Positions 25,055 to 38,950 of a stretch of 64,000 bases of DNA are shown here, piece after piece. The stretch covers positions 12,144,347 to 12,208,346 of the forward strand of contig NC_085047.1 of assembly GCF_963662255.1 (NCBI RefSeq), in the 5' to 3' direction. Each line of letters starts with the position of its first letter. The stretch's first letter is position 1. The DNA is from Cinclus cinclus (lineage: Eukaryota; Chordata; Aves; Passeriformes; Cinclidae). The notes below the pieces were generated by a model. That model had not been told where the DNA came from and did no database searches. It worked only from the letters and a program-made list of their open reading frames with translations. Position numbers and translations under genes: made by a program.

Positions 25055-25644
25055 AAAAAAAGCTTTTGAAACAGTTCCAGCAGCAGCTGGACTACTGAGG
25101 CTTTCGTGCTTCCCAGAGTGCTGCAGGGCAGGAAGATGAAGAATGAGTGCTCTCACCATTGCCTAGGGAACCATTTTGCTCATAGACATGTGAGTCTGTA
25201 CAGAGGGAATTGAGGCAATATTTGTCTTGTTTGGTTTTATTTTGGCTAATGAGTTCATAAAATAAAGCTTAATTTACAGAGACAATTGTTCTCTTAATTT
25301 GAGATATTCAAATGGACTCTGACAATAATGTTCACTGAAAGAGGACCTCACATGCCTCTGGTGCACACATGGCATTGTGATTAGAACAAATCAGTGAATG
25401 TTCATATTAACTTAATTATTAGTTATCATTGCTAGCCATGGGATCAGTAAGGTTGTTAATGATTGCTGCATTCATAGACCAGGTGGAAAAGCAAGATAAG
25501 GAACCCTTGGAACAGCTGCATCCAGGCTGGTTGCACAAATTTGAGCAAAGGTTGTCATATCATGTTATAAAACTCTGAGATGGTTCCCAAGCAACCTGTT
25601 AAACAGGCTTATAATGCACTGTGCTCTGTACTGCCTGTAGAGTA

Positions 25645-25702
25645 AATAAATCTGTCCTTGGCCTAACAGGCTTAAAAAAAAAAAAAAAAAAGAAAAAAAA
25701 CC
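25645..25702 (+). other. AATAAA followed by poly(A) tract
   Basis: AATAAA at 25645-25650 is followed 23 bases later by a run of about 18 A, a G, and eight more A. The layout is that of a reverse-transcribed polyadenylated RNA. The 130 bases upstream show no coding match. An LTR R-region beside a chance A-run is the alternative. Confidence 0.35.
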
Positions 25703-26230
25703 CAACAACTTTTCCTGCTCATTTACTCAGCCTGTGAATAAAGGCAGCAATTCCTTACAGCCTTAGACCATCCCCCAGCAGTCTGTGCCCTTACTTCAGA
25801 GAATTCAATAGGCTCATCTTCCCTGCCAGGCTTGGGAAGGCCAGTTTTGAGGATTAGCACTCAAATGAGACCTTCCAAAAGTGATCAGCATTTCTGTTCT
25901 GTAGGGCTGTGAGCTGTCCTGAAAAAGAAGTCTGAACAAATCATACCTCCTCCACCATTTAGAGTCTGTTTCCACTCCACACCAGCCAAATTTAAAAAGA
26001 ATGTCAGAGCTGTCCCCGAGTACACAGGTTACTAATGGGATTTCAGAAAGGAGCATGACCTCTCATCACATCAGTATTTGATCAAGCAAAGTATTTGACT
26101 TGCTTAGAAATCCAAGGATGGCAAAATTCTCAGTGTTTATGTTCTGTACGTTAAAATGATAGTAGACCATTTTAGAGGGTATTGGTGTCACAGTAGAAGC
26201 TATGCTGTTCTCTTAGCCCCTACACCATCT

Positions 26231-26368
26231 TCATAGAGTGACCTGGGTTGGAAGGGACCTTATAGATCATCCAGTTCCAATCCCCCTTCCGCTAGATCAG
26301 TGTTCTGGCCTTGAACAATGCCAGGAGTGGAGCAGCCACAGCTTCTCTGGGTATCCCACAGCACCTTC
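26231..26368 (-). mobile_element. CR1 LINE 3' end fragment
   Basis: The plus strand reads TCATAGAGTGACCTGGGTTG, GAAGGGACCTTATAGATCAT, then CTAGATCAGTGTTCTGGCC and TGGAGCAGCCACAGCTTCTC, which is the reverse complement of a CR1 terminus. About 140 bases are left. Confidence 0.88.
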
Positions 26369-29300
26369 AATTTAAGTCTTGCATGTATGAACAGTTATAT
26401 TTTTCCTTTTCTAGCCTCCCACTATGATCCTGGAAGGGTACCTATTTCTGGAAATGGTGCTTTATCTGTGTTAACTGTAACCTAAATCACTGGAGTTTTT
26501 TGCATCTTTAATGATTGGAGAAAATCTTACTGTAGGAATGCTGTAGTAATACAGAAAGACCTCCACAGCTATAAAAAATCTTCAGGCCGAGTATGATATT
26601 ACCAATAATGATAAACACAAGAAAATGTACAGAAAATGATATATTTTGGTTTTCTTAATATATGTTGGTGGTAAGATATGGATCTTGATATTTCTAAACA
26701 GAGTTTCTTGCAGATTGGTGTATGGAAAAATAAGGTTACAGAGGATGTAAATAAAAACTATTAGAAATGAGGTGTCACTAATTTAGTGAGCAAACATTAC
26801 TGAGATTCTTTGAAGGAAAAATAAAAAGCTGAAAAATATCTGAAACCCAGAAAAAATACTTGAAACTGCTGGGATATTTTTTTTCTCCACACTTGAGAAT
26901 TATTCTCATTTTTCAGGTGTGAACTTTATAGATATTAATAGCATAAACAAAGAATCCCCATGGTACCAGAACTTACTCTCCAAGAGAAATGAAGAGAGAG
27001 AATAACCCTTAAGTAATGCATTATTTAAGCACTGACTTGTGCAATGGTTACCAGAAGTCTGACACATGAAATAGCATAAATTTCTAGGCCCCACTTTTCA
27101 CGGAGGATATGCTGAAATACTGCTCTGTACAATAAGATTATGAGTCCAATAGGGATTTCTCCTCCATTCCTGCCTAATACACCAATATGAAAACACCATC
27201 CCTGCAGTTTCAGCTGGGAATCTGACCATCTGGACTGTATACCTCTGTATCAGTCCTAATAACTGTGTTTCTATACATATTTAGACTTGCACTTAAGTAA
27301 CGCCAACCCATTCAGTGTTACTTTCAGCTGAGAGCACAGACAGTTAATTAATCATGGAAGGTTAATTTTGCAAGCTGTACTGGGCATCTGAATTGCTTAT
27401 TGGTCTTTAGTTTCCTTGGCATATCTTTCCCAAAAATATCAAATCAAACCCAATCTCTTCTAAAAGCAAAATGATAGGTGGATAGTAATCGCTTTTGCAT
27501 TGGAATGCATTTTGTGGACTGGAAAGAAAATGTGGTTGACCTAGCTACACAATAAACATAGAACATGGGAAAAATTTTGACAGTGGGGATATAATTACAC
27601 TTATTGTTTTGGCAATTGTACCAAGATAAAGTACATTCAAGGTCAAAAAATGAACAGATTCAGTGGGTTTTGACTTGAGGTCATTCATAGTTTTTTCATA
27701 GAAGCACAGCCTTCTGTTCAGCAGGGACAGCAAAGGCAGTAAAACAGACAAACCACATGGAGGGGAGGAAAGAAAGTGTGTTGGAGTGAGTCGGCAAATC
27801 ATAAAAGGCATAGAAACAGTACTGGGGGACAAAGGATGTGGGAAGGAAAAGACAAGGAAAACTATTCCTGACCATAAGGAGACCTTGAGCAGCTATTCAT
27901 CTTTTGTTTCATTGCAACTAATGGCAGAAAGCTCACAAAAATTACAGGCCAGAAATTCCAGAACCATACCAGTGATGGCAAAGGGCAACTAAAAATAACT
28001 TATGACTCCCCACCAAAGTCTGATTTTGTCACTGTGGTTACAAACACTGGCCAAAGATATCATGAGGATGCATTTCAATTCTGTATGTGGATTCACGTTA
28101 TGAAAGTATTCAAGGAAATAATAATTCACAGATATTTTGAAGAATGTGAGAGAGAAGTTACATTTTTATAGTTTCTGTACAGTTATTTTTTAATGAACAT
28201 ATTCCTTTCTAGCTGCAGATTCCCCTCTACTTGAGAGGGGATTTTTTTCCTCCTATGTATTACAAATTCACCGTGATTTCTTTATTCTCATTATAGTTTC
28301 TCAAGGCAGTGTTAGACTCAATAACAGAATATGCATGAAGAAATGTTTTCTATTTAATAATTTATTTCTGAGAATATCATCTTAGTTTGGGAAATTGGCT
28401 TCATATGCCACCACCTTAGCTAGAAAATCCAGACCTGCACAGCTTCCTGGTTTTATTATCCAATGAGCTCACCTTGGGCAAAGGAGTACTTTGCCTAGAG
28501 ATTTCAATGAATACAGAAATATGTTCTGTGTCAGTATAACAGGACAGTCTTATCCCCCTCCCCAAATCATAGCTAAGTTATGATTGTATCATTATTTTTT
28601 TATAAATGATTAGAAGGCAATTAGCAATCAGCTAAAAATCTAAATCATGTCTTTTGTTGTCATTCAATTCCAGCAGAAAGAGAAAAAGGTTTTCTTATTT
28701 GGTTACAGCATAAATATTTAAAGGCATAAAGGGTAAAAAAAAAATTGCATAGGTATCAAAAGTAAATTGCAGATTTTTCTTAATTTCTTTTAAAAATATT
28801 TTTTTCCAACTAAAACATCAAGGACATTGTGGCATAAAATATGAATTTCATCCAGTGGATGGCACTCCTGGACTGTCAAAAAACTAGTGACTTTTGAGGA
28901 CTATGCCTTTGATGAAATTTTAAAGGGAAATTCAGATTTGTTTGTTCCATATCTACAATATTCAGAAGGCAAGACTGAAATAGCCAAGATACTTGTAAAA
29001 TGACTGAAAATGCTATTTATTAAGTGTGGGTAAGCAGTTTTTATAGCCTCAGAACCCAGTCAAACCATTACAGGTAAGTTCAACAAATACAGTATTTCAT
29101 CAAATGAATGAGAAACTAAATCTGCTGGGTAAGCAGCAGCAAGACATAATCACAGTCCCAGAATAGTTTATGTTGTACATGATTAAAGCAAGAGACCTGG
29201 ATCCAGCTCCAGGTCCAGGATAAAAAATGAGTGAATTGTCCTTTTAGAGGGTGATAGTTGGACCATGCCTTTTGCTTTCTCTTCCTGGATATCCTGAGAT

Positions 29301-30750
29301 AATCCTCTCAGTGTCTTATGTAGGGAGGATGAAGATGAAAAATGCTTTGGGGTTAATTTGTGGTGACGCATATTTTATGATTAAGAAGGGAGACACAAGG
29401 AATGCAAGAAAGAATACACGTGAGTGGTCCCATATTTGCTCTTTCGTCCAGCCTAGAATAAAATTCCCTTTTCCCTGAGGCTTACCAAGGTCCCTAGCCT
29501 CTTGTTGCTGAAAAACTAGAACTTAAGGCCAAGCAAAGTGGAGACATTTCCACAAATGAAAATAAGCAATGAAATGTGAAAGAGTAATTATAAAGGTTAC
29601 AGAGAGAAAACTGTTGAATAGAACTGTTTGATTTTGACCAGAAGAAGTACAGTAATGACTTCATCTCTGCCTGTCTTGCTCAGGAGCACACTCAGAGTAA
29701 GGAGTGCAGGAAACACTGGCCACCAAGCAAAATTCAACTCAGTATATTTCATGAAAATCTGTTTGTCAGGCCTCCTGTGCTTGTAAACTTCTTGCTAAAC
29801 AGAGCTTGGTTTAAAAGAAAACCATGTGAAGATTTTTTTATTTTTTTTTAATCTAGAGACAATTCCTCTTCCTTTTCACTCTTTCCTTACACAAATAACA
29901 TCATACTAAGCACCTGCTGTTATTACTACTGTTGCTGCACCCATTCAGGGCAGGCAAAAGCAGCAGTTGTGTTCTGTTAACAGGTTTTCCCGTGGAAAGT
30001 GTGTGGCATCCAGGGGTTACAGCCCCCTAGCTCAATCTAACTGCTGTGACAAATGGGATCATTTACAGGGCAGTAAACAGCCACACACTTGGAGCTATTT
30101 TCTGCACCTAAATGACACATTTTAATGCCCTAAACAGAGACAGCCTGTCATCTATATAAGAAATTTGTAAATCAAGATAATAAGCAGCCAAATAAAATAG
30201 TTCATCCTTTAATGAGAAATGTCTTACGAAGAGGGAATGGAGAGAAATTAATGAGTTAAGTGTCATCTCTGCAAGGAATAGTGTAAAACAAATTAGTAAT
30301 TAAGAATTCAGGGTCAGGCTGGCGAGAGTTGATCAAGAGTTACATTTCTGTGAGAACACCATGAGTGAGTACATTAAACTACCTTGCTGCAGCAACCAAA
30401 CAAAGCACTCTCTAGAAGATATAAAGCTCAAAGTGGTGTGCATCTTAGATATTACTTCAGGGAAATTCATGGTTAGTACCAGCCAAATGTACACAGCAGT
30501 GATTACTTGCTTTAGATAAGTATCAGTTTATAGAATGACCAGACTCATCATAGGTATAACAGTATTTTCTTCAAAATAGAATATGCAGTTAAAATACTTG
30601 TGTTGTACTGCACTTTCATACTTGAAATATAACTTAGCTTCAAATGGGTATTAATTTTCGCATTTTCAACAAAACATACTTATTACTCTTAGAAATTCAA
30701 TTAAGTCAAGTGTTCTTAAGGAAAGATCTCAAAAGGCAAGATTTTTGTAA

Positions 30751-32160
30751 AGAATGAAAAACATCTTTAAGGATATATTTTTCTTCACAGCTAACTTAGT
30801 AACCAATTTAAATATATATAGCTCAGCCAGAATTGCTTTACTTAAACACCAAGCTACATTTCACAAGCCATTAATGACATCATACAAGACAGTTTGTCTC
30901 AATACCTCTGACAAATTTTCAGCATGCTTCCTTCCGTATTGCTGCCTATTCAAACAGATTTTTACTAAAGCATTCAAGGCACCCACATGGATAAACCAGA
31001 AAAATTATTTGCTTGCAAGAAATGTTTACCAAACCCTTATTTCACTTCAGTGCCTCAGCCTACCATTGCTCATTTCAGACCACAAGATTCAACACTTGTC
31101 CTTCAAACAAATGACAGCAAATATGTTCTCAGACGTCAGACTCATTATGAGCATAGCACTCACTAGTGCAAGAGCCACGAAGAAATTGGCTTAAATAATT
31201 TGTTCACGGGTGGGTCTTCAGAGATTTTGGTTGTCACTCTGCAGAAACTACAAGGCACCCCCTGGAAAAATGGCAGCTGCATCCATTTATGAATGTTCTG
31301 TTCAAGAGTGTCTGCTCTGCAAGTACTGTATTCAAGTGCATTTCAATACACTGCTTGCCAGACACCAGATTCTGAGTGAGATTCAGCTGCTTCAGCATAA
31401 TAAAGCAGCCAGAAAGATGGTACAAAATACTGTGACCCTTTTACTTGATCAGGTCTGTCGATTGTTAAACATCCACACCCTCAGGAGTAACAAAACTCTC
31501 TTGTCACTATCTTTTCCATAGCATCAAAACAGCACACAGCAGTCCACACAATGTTTTTTTTTTTAAATCTAAAAGGTTTTCATCCACACTGAGCTCATGC
31601 CCTGAAGTGATCCCTCTGTCAGGACTGAAGTGGGGGCAGTCCAGGGCTTTTCTGCTTTCTCAAGACACCTAGAAGCAGCTGCCATTGTTAGGGTTACTGT
31701 CCATAGCCCATGGCTATTAAAGACAACTGACACAAAGAAAAAGGTGAATCCAGTCAATGCCTTTATACAATGCATGTGCATGATGAGGACATTTCTCAGG
31801 AAAAGAGGACTGTTTGAGGTAGAGAACAGCACTGATCATTACTGTGAATACAGAGCTTGTATTAGCCAACCTCTGCTCAGTAAAGCCCTCTTCTCACTTG
31901 GAAGGTGATTTAACATATGTGCTCTTCACCACATGTGCAGTCCAGAACCCATACAAAGAAAATGGATCCACAGAAACTGGAGATTATCTCTTGCTGAGAA
32001 AAAAAGGAATGAAATAGTGTGTGCAGCTAACAGCACAAGGAAGGTAGCATTTGAAAACAGCCAGGTGTGTGATAACCAGCAGAGGGATCTGAGCTTGAAG
32101 AGCGAGGGACTTCATTTCTGTGTGATAAACTGTAAATATTTTAATCTGTTAAAGGTTTGA
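30751..32160 (+). other. Stop-poor reading frame, function unknown
   Basis: In one plus-strand frame only six internal stops occur in about 469 codons: at 31192, 31519, 31564, 31570, 31603 and 31906. The first 256 codons carry a single TAA. The translations resemble no family I know and have no obvious domain, repeat or membrane pattern. It could be decayed coding sequence or a chance product of base composition. Confidence 0.2.
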
Positions 32161-35152
32161 GACTGTTTGAGAGGGAGCACCAAATAGGTCTGTAATAGAT
32201 CACAGCAGTAAATGGAGATACTGAGACTTTTATGGAATTTTCTGAGAAGTAAGTTCTTTTTTTCCAGAAAGACAAAGACAATTTTCCCAGAACAGCCCAG
32301 GTCACAAAAATTTGGAGAAATCTAATGACTTTCCAAAATGGATGTGCCTCCTCAGTGAGCAATGTCACCACTTCTAACCAGATCAAGCGGAGCTGTCAGT
32401 GGGATGGCAAACCAGCCCTTTGTGATATCCACATGGCTGGGGCAATTTTCCCTGATGCTACTTTACGACACTGAGCTGTTAAAGGAAGGTGGTGGTTAAA
32501 TACTGCTAACTCCACTTCTCTTGAACTGACTAACATGGCTGGTTGTCCACAGCTTGCTATACAAGTCAGATGCAATTGTGAATTACCATGCTAAATCTTC
32601 CTAAAATCAAGTTTTTTCCTTCTTTGTTGTTTCATCCATTTCAAGAAGATTTCTTTCCTTGCTCACTTTTCTATATTTTGAGCAATAATTTCTACTTCTC
32701 TTCTTACTGTAGGTTTTCCCTCTATCAGTTAAATTGAGATTAGTGACAAAGTCAGAGAGTGTGGCCTGGATCCAGTGGCTTTATACTTTATTCTGATGCT
32801 GCTTTTCTACCTACTACTGCATGTCAACCTACTTCTGTGTAAGATGTCTTCTGAATTTTGACTGGCACAAATAATTCTAAGAGAAAGTCAGAATTCCACA
32901 CTTTAAATTAATTTTGGGATTAGAGAATGAGGTTCATCCTAGTCCATACTCTACTACAGTCCTACACTTTCAGAGCAGAAATTCTGCATTCTCAATAAAA
33001 CCTGATGGCTGGATCCTAAAAGAAAATCAAAGGATATTTTTCAGATGCCATAGGCATCTGTTGATCTGTGATAGAGAGAAAGGAAGAGAAATGAAAGCAA
33101 CTGATGAAATGTGACCTTTTTTAAGGTGTCCTATTTTATTGTGTTTGGCAGTTATTGAAAGGGAAGAGCACAGCCAACCAGAGAAAATCTGGAGCTGTAG
33201 GAATATAGGAAAATACAGGCCAACCCACAAGTCAAATTCTGAGGTTAATGCTCACCTTAAACAGCAATTCTCTAGTGATGTGATTCGCCCCTGCAAAAAA
33301 AAAATAAACAAACAAGGAAAGTAGGGTATTTAACTTCAGAGGTTCCAGGAAAGCAGTGGAAGTTGGAATAGTGATGTTGTATAGACTTCAGTCCCTGGCA
33401 GTGCTTGTATTGAAATACACGAATTAACAGAAATTATTAATAAAACTGCACTAGACAGAACAGGTCACTGAGTAAGAAAAAAATAGGGAAGGGGCAGCAG
33501 GGAACAACTGTTGGAGTAGGGAATAGCTAACCAAATATGATAGAATTGCAGGAAGTAAGGAATAGGTGTCACAGGAGACAGAGCTCAAGCATGACAAGTT
33601 TGCTGCCCAGATAAGGGCAGCAACTTGAAAAGATCAAACTATGAAGGAGGTGAATGCTCCAGGATAGAAAGAAAGCAACCAGCTGACATAGCAGCTGCCT
33701 CATAAGCTCACTGGGGAAGTGAACTGTGAAATAGTTCCTGCATCAGAGTGTAAGATAGTTGTATTATCTGTCTACTTTGGGGTGTTCTTTTCTTTTTCTA
33801 TGTTTGATCAAATAAAGTCAACTAGTTGATATTAGCAAGCAGAAAATAATCAGTTCAGTGAACCCAAAAAGTGAAATTAAATTTTCCTGAAGCTGCAAGA
33901 TGAGGTCTGAGCTGTCACTAACTATGACTTAACACAGAATCATTGTCCCTTTTCCTACATATTAATCCTGACAGATTTGGCATGCTTACAAATGAGTGAG
34001 TGATTAGGATGGGAGTTAAAAATGTGATATACTTTAGGGCAAGTTTAAACTGCAGCAAATGTTTTCCAGTATTGTAGGAACAGGAAGCACATAAGAACTA
34101 GAAGAAAAGAGAGCAGTTGCACCCAGTCTTTCTAATCATACGGAGTACAAAGTCTTTAGGATCTGAAGTATTCCTGCTCTGGGTAAAAATATCTTCAACC
34201 TACTCCTGGTCACTTTGTTTTTCCTTTAAACACTTTAGGAGATGGTGAGGAGAGGAATGGATGAACTCTTTTATTGATAACAGCTGGTGCTTAGTTGTCA
34301 TCCTTCCAAAAGGCCTAGTAGCCTCTCAGTTGTATGACCAGGTGCTTGTTCTCAGCATGACAGAAGAGGGGCTTGCCAAGCATCCACAAAGGATAAGGAT
34401 AGCAGCTGTGAGAAACTATCATCTTGGAGGGGGGGGTGGGAAATAGCTATTAGCAGAGCATAAGGTATCTTGGAAAAAGGCAGAAAATAAGATCAAAATG
34501 TCCTGATGACAGTCAGCCTATGGAGAACATGGGCTAGACATCCAAAATGAAGAAAGCTTTCCCCACTGCATTGTTCCATTTGCATTTTTTATTTAATAGA
34601 GTGAATCTAGACCTTTCTAGAAAATTCTTCTGTGTTACACAGAAATTAAGGCAGAAGTATGTCTTTGAGGTTTTTTCCCTACTTGGTTAATGATCATTTC
34701 TGCTTTCCTAAGCAGCACAGTCCAGGTTTCAGGATCCAGCATGAGCATTACTAATATTTTGATCTATAACTCCAAAATGATGAAACACTTCCCTCACCCA
34801 CAATGTGGTTTTCCATTTTTCTGTGACCCTTGGCCTTCCACATGGAGAAAAGTCGATATTTCATCCTTTCCTGTCTGGTTCTTGTTCTGCTAGAATTAGG
34901 ACAGATTTAAATAACTTGCTATGGAAGTGTAATGCTGTTTACTCGCATCAGGAGAGTAATGCTGCTTAGCTTTGCATTTGTGGTTTTTATAAAGACTGCA
35001 GTCTGAAGACATAGTCGTGCCTGAAATATGTGAAATTTTAAGTTCATCCATGAGCATATTGTAACAATTTTGTCTTTACTGTTCTTACCATTCTAGTGAT
35101 CTCTTCTGCATGTGCTGTGTTGCCATCACGGGTGTCATTTCAGGGGCTATTG

Positions 35153-35187
35153 TCACACACACACACTCACACACACACACACACACA
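35153..35187. repeat. (CA)n microsatellite
   Basis: About 35 bases of alternating CA, with one interruption (CACTCA) near its left third. Confidence 0.95.
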
Positions 35188-38001
35188 GGAGATATTCTCA
35201 CAAATGGCTGATGGTGAAAGAGAAATATAAATTAAAGCTCCCACTTAAATACATGGAAGATCTACTGTTCTGACTGCAGATTAAAATTATTGGAGACCTG
35301 GAAGTCTCTCATGGCAGCAAATATTATGCAGTTATATAAGCAAAGACAAGAGAGAGAAAAAAAAAAGCAAAACACACAACCAGAGCATCCAAACTAATTA
35401 CACTGCCATTAGTTCATTGCCATCTGATTGATTATAACCAGCAAAAATAATTTTGAAATTGTGTAGCCTTTTCTCTCACTCACAAAAGCTTGTCCTTTTT
35501 TTTTATTGTGTGAAAATTTGTCAATAACCATACCCTGTCTCAAGAGGTCATTTATTGTGCAAAGGAACTCAAGTACTGCACTGCTTTGGAACTACAGTGA
35601 GAAGCTTCTGTCCATGCCTTGGCCTACTGAATTTCTAGGAACACCCAGAAATATCCATTACACAGACTTAATATAAGCAGCGCAATGTCAATATTCAATT
35701 GTTTGGCTGTGTAGGATAACAATCTCACTGAGCCATTAAAATTGTTTTTATACTTAGTTGAGTTGACTGACTGTCTCAGATCTTCATCAGCAAATGAAAA
35801 TAACTGAGTGTGGACACCAAAAGCAATGACACGAGCCATGACCTTGCATGCCCAGCAACAGCCACTGGTCTATAATACAGGGTGAAACTGAAAAGGAGCC
35901 CAGAGTCTCATCTGAAGCATTTACACCTAGAAAATAACTGCAAACAATGACTGTTAGTAGTTCAAAGTCATTTACGGCCATAGGAAAAGATTTAATGGTC
36001 AGGCCATAAAAATAGGTCATTCCATTGTTTGTATTATCCTCACAGATAAGAAAGGCAATGTTGGCACTGGTTTCCAAACAAGCTGCAGTTCGTCAGGCTC
36101 TCCTTTATCTATCTCTTGGACTCGGTTTACTTCAAGTCCTTTTATGCTTTTCTATTCATTGAAGGAATGGGAGACAAAAGGGAACCTCCTTTCAAAAAAA
36201 AAAAAAGGAAAAAGCATAATATTTTTCTTCTCTTATTCTCTGTTACTTTAAATCTCAACAGTGCTACAAGGAGAAAAGTAACCTGTAAATGCTTTAAAAG
36301 ACACGGCCATTGTAGCTTTAAAACGAGATAGAAAGAAATCAGTTACCAAACAGGAGATTATCCTGAAATCTGGAAACACTCCTTGATGTATATTCATTAT
36401 GAGAAACAGAAAGAAAACAGGACAACAATCATATCTAAATGGTCTTAAACAAGCCCGGGAAGCTTTATGTTCAGATGGGAGCCAGAAAAATAAACCAGCT
36501 GCTCATTTTTTCTTCCTTTCCTAATTTGAGGAAGAGAATGGATTTTCTCTCAGGAGTACTCCATACACAATTGGAAGCACTAAGAGTGACACAAAATAGG
36601 CATAGCATTCAGGTCTGAACATAAGTTATCACTTCTTTCAGGGTTTTTGGCTTATGTTGTTGTAATTCTATTTGTTTTGGTTTTAGGAGAAAGTGGAAAT
36701 TTGCCCTGCTTTCTGAGCAAACCCAACTTTATCCAGTTAAAACTGGAAAAACATTTTAACAAAAAATCAACTTGAATGCTGATAATCCAGCCCAAAGAAA
36801 ATACCTATCTTATACCATTTTACTGAGCATGCAACTATCCAAGGACTGTGCCTATTACTACCATGGTCAAAGCATAGGGAAGAGGACTGGAGGGTAGAAA
36901 AACACTGAAAAACAGAGGAAAAAGCTGCTATTCTTTAATTGCAAGAGAGTTATCCTGACAGAATAATGTACTGAAAACTTGTGGGCTTCAGAGTCTCAGG
37001 TAATTTTGCAAAGTTCAGCCTAAAATTTGCAAATATCTTGGTAATTTCAGTCTAAAACTATTTCAGGACTAAAGTCTGCCCAAAGTATCCTTTGAAGACA
37101 GTGTGCAATGCAAAAGAGCCATTGAAGTTTGGTGGGTTCTTTTAAAAACCTGAAAGTCTGATTTATTCCCCCTAGGAAAACAAAAATGAAAACACAGGAC
37201 TTGCAAATAAACAAATATTTTAAATTGAGACAAATTCCAGCCATACTACAAGCTAAATTAATAAATACACACAAATTCTCACTCCACAAATACCTTCATT
37301 TCATCTCTACGTCTATAAAGACAGGCTCTATTTATTTCCATGGATACTTAGTGCTACTTGGAAGTCATCATTTAATTACCTCTACAAATCTTCAGCAAAA
37401 TAAACACTGAGGTGGTAGTGACAAACAATTCATAATCCACCTTGTTTTCACCTAAATTGAAAATGCATTCTTTTGAATTTAAAACTCGTTTCTCTTGGGG
37501 TTCACTTCAGCTTGAGCTCTTAAGATATTTACTCATCTAATAGCTACATGATTGCAGTGGCTGGGCATGTCTTCTGTCTATTAATCTATATTTAAACATT
37601 CAAAAGTAATGGCAGGGACCTGACAAGTTAAGGAGATTAAGATTTAAGGCTAATAATCAGAGAGAGCTTTTATTCCAAGCTTTTTGCTGATTAAGGGAAG
37701 TGTCTGAAAAAAGTGCATTACCTTTTTTTTTGGCATATGGAAACAGCGAGAATGGGACAGCACAGCTTTTATTGCATTTGAGAGCAGTAAATTTTTGAGT
37801 AATTTGAGAGAAATATTTTTTATTTTAATATTTTAAAATTTTGCGAGAGTGTAATCTGATTTATACATAACAGAACAAAATAAAAGTTTCTCAAACTTTC
37901 TCAGTAGGAATTCTTTCATCTGAAGCTGTTCTAGCCTGTAAGGTAAACAGCTGCCATGTCTTTGTATTCATTTACTTGTGAGAACTTTGGGTCATGCATT
38001 T

Positions 38002-38201
38002 NNNNNNNNNNNNNNNNNNNNNNNNNNNNNNNNNNNNNNNNNNNNNNNNNNNNNNNNNNNNNNNNNNNNNNNNNNNNNNNNNNNNNNNNNNNNNNNNNNN
38101 NNNNNNNNNNNNNNNNNNNNNNNNNNNNNNNNNNNNNNNNNNNNNNNNNNNNNNNNNNNNNNNNNNNNNNNNNNNNNNNNNNNNNNNNNNNNNNNNNNNN
38201 N
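38002..38201. other. Assembly gap (200 N)
   Basis: There are exactly 200 undetermined bases, a round number that suggests a placeholder of unknown true size. The flanks are ordinary AT-rich sequence. Frames that cross it are meaningless. Confidence 1.
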
Positions 38202-38889
38202 TGCAGGCATTAAGCAAAACCAGGGCTTGTTAATGAGTTACCAGGAGAGTGGGAGAACAAGCTAAATGGGGAATCCTTTTAGTGCTGTCAGTGGCAAATT
38301 AGGTCTATCAAGACCACAAAAAAAAAATACACAGAGTAGTCAGTATTAGGTTCATTCCTATTGTTGACTTGAAAGGTTAGAATTTAGCTGGAAAAAAAAA
38401 AAAGGAAAGCTTTTGATTCTCAGTCAGTTTTGTATTTCCACACATCTTTCACATATTTAAAGCAGGAATGCCTTTTTCATTCCACTGCAGAAAGAGAAGC
38501 CAAAAGGAAGCATAATATCAGTTCCTATATTATCAGGGTGTTCTCATAAAGAACATAAGGAAGAGATTGCCAGGGAAAGACCCATCTTCAACCTTTCTCC
38601 AGTTTGATTTGAATTAAATTAGTAAAATTACATTTTTCTTAATATTTGGAAATATTTTCATCACCCTATTCCTCAAACTGAAGATTTAAAAGTAGATTTA
38701 ATTCAAAAGTACATTATTTGTGGTGCCAGCTGATTGCAGCATTTGTGGAAAGCAAAATAATTTTCAATCTTCTGTCCAAAAAACTGTCAAGGAGCAATTT
38801 CCCCATATCGACCTTCCCATTAAATCCATGATATGCATATGACAAAGACTCAAGGATCCAAGAGAAGATTTAGAAACATTAATTATATA

Positions 38890-38950
38890 GTTTTTTGGGG
38901 GTTTTTTGGTTTTTTGTTTGTTTTGGTTTGGGTTTTTTTTTTTTTTTTCC
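38890..38950. repeat. T-rich tract with spaced G runs
   Basis: About 60 bases of T interrupted by runs of five, two, two and three G, ending in 17 T. It is low-complexity sequence. Confidence 0.9.

Noticed and set aside
33508..33840. Possible LTR starting TGTTGGAG and ending near AATAAA
   Set aside because: There is no convincing match to an avian LTR, no duplication at the ends, and no repeated phrases.
37956..38265. ORFs spanning the gap
   Set aside because: They consist mainly of undetermined bases.
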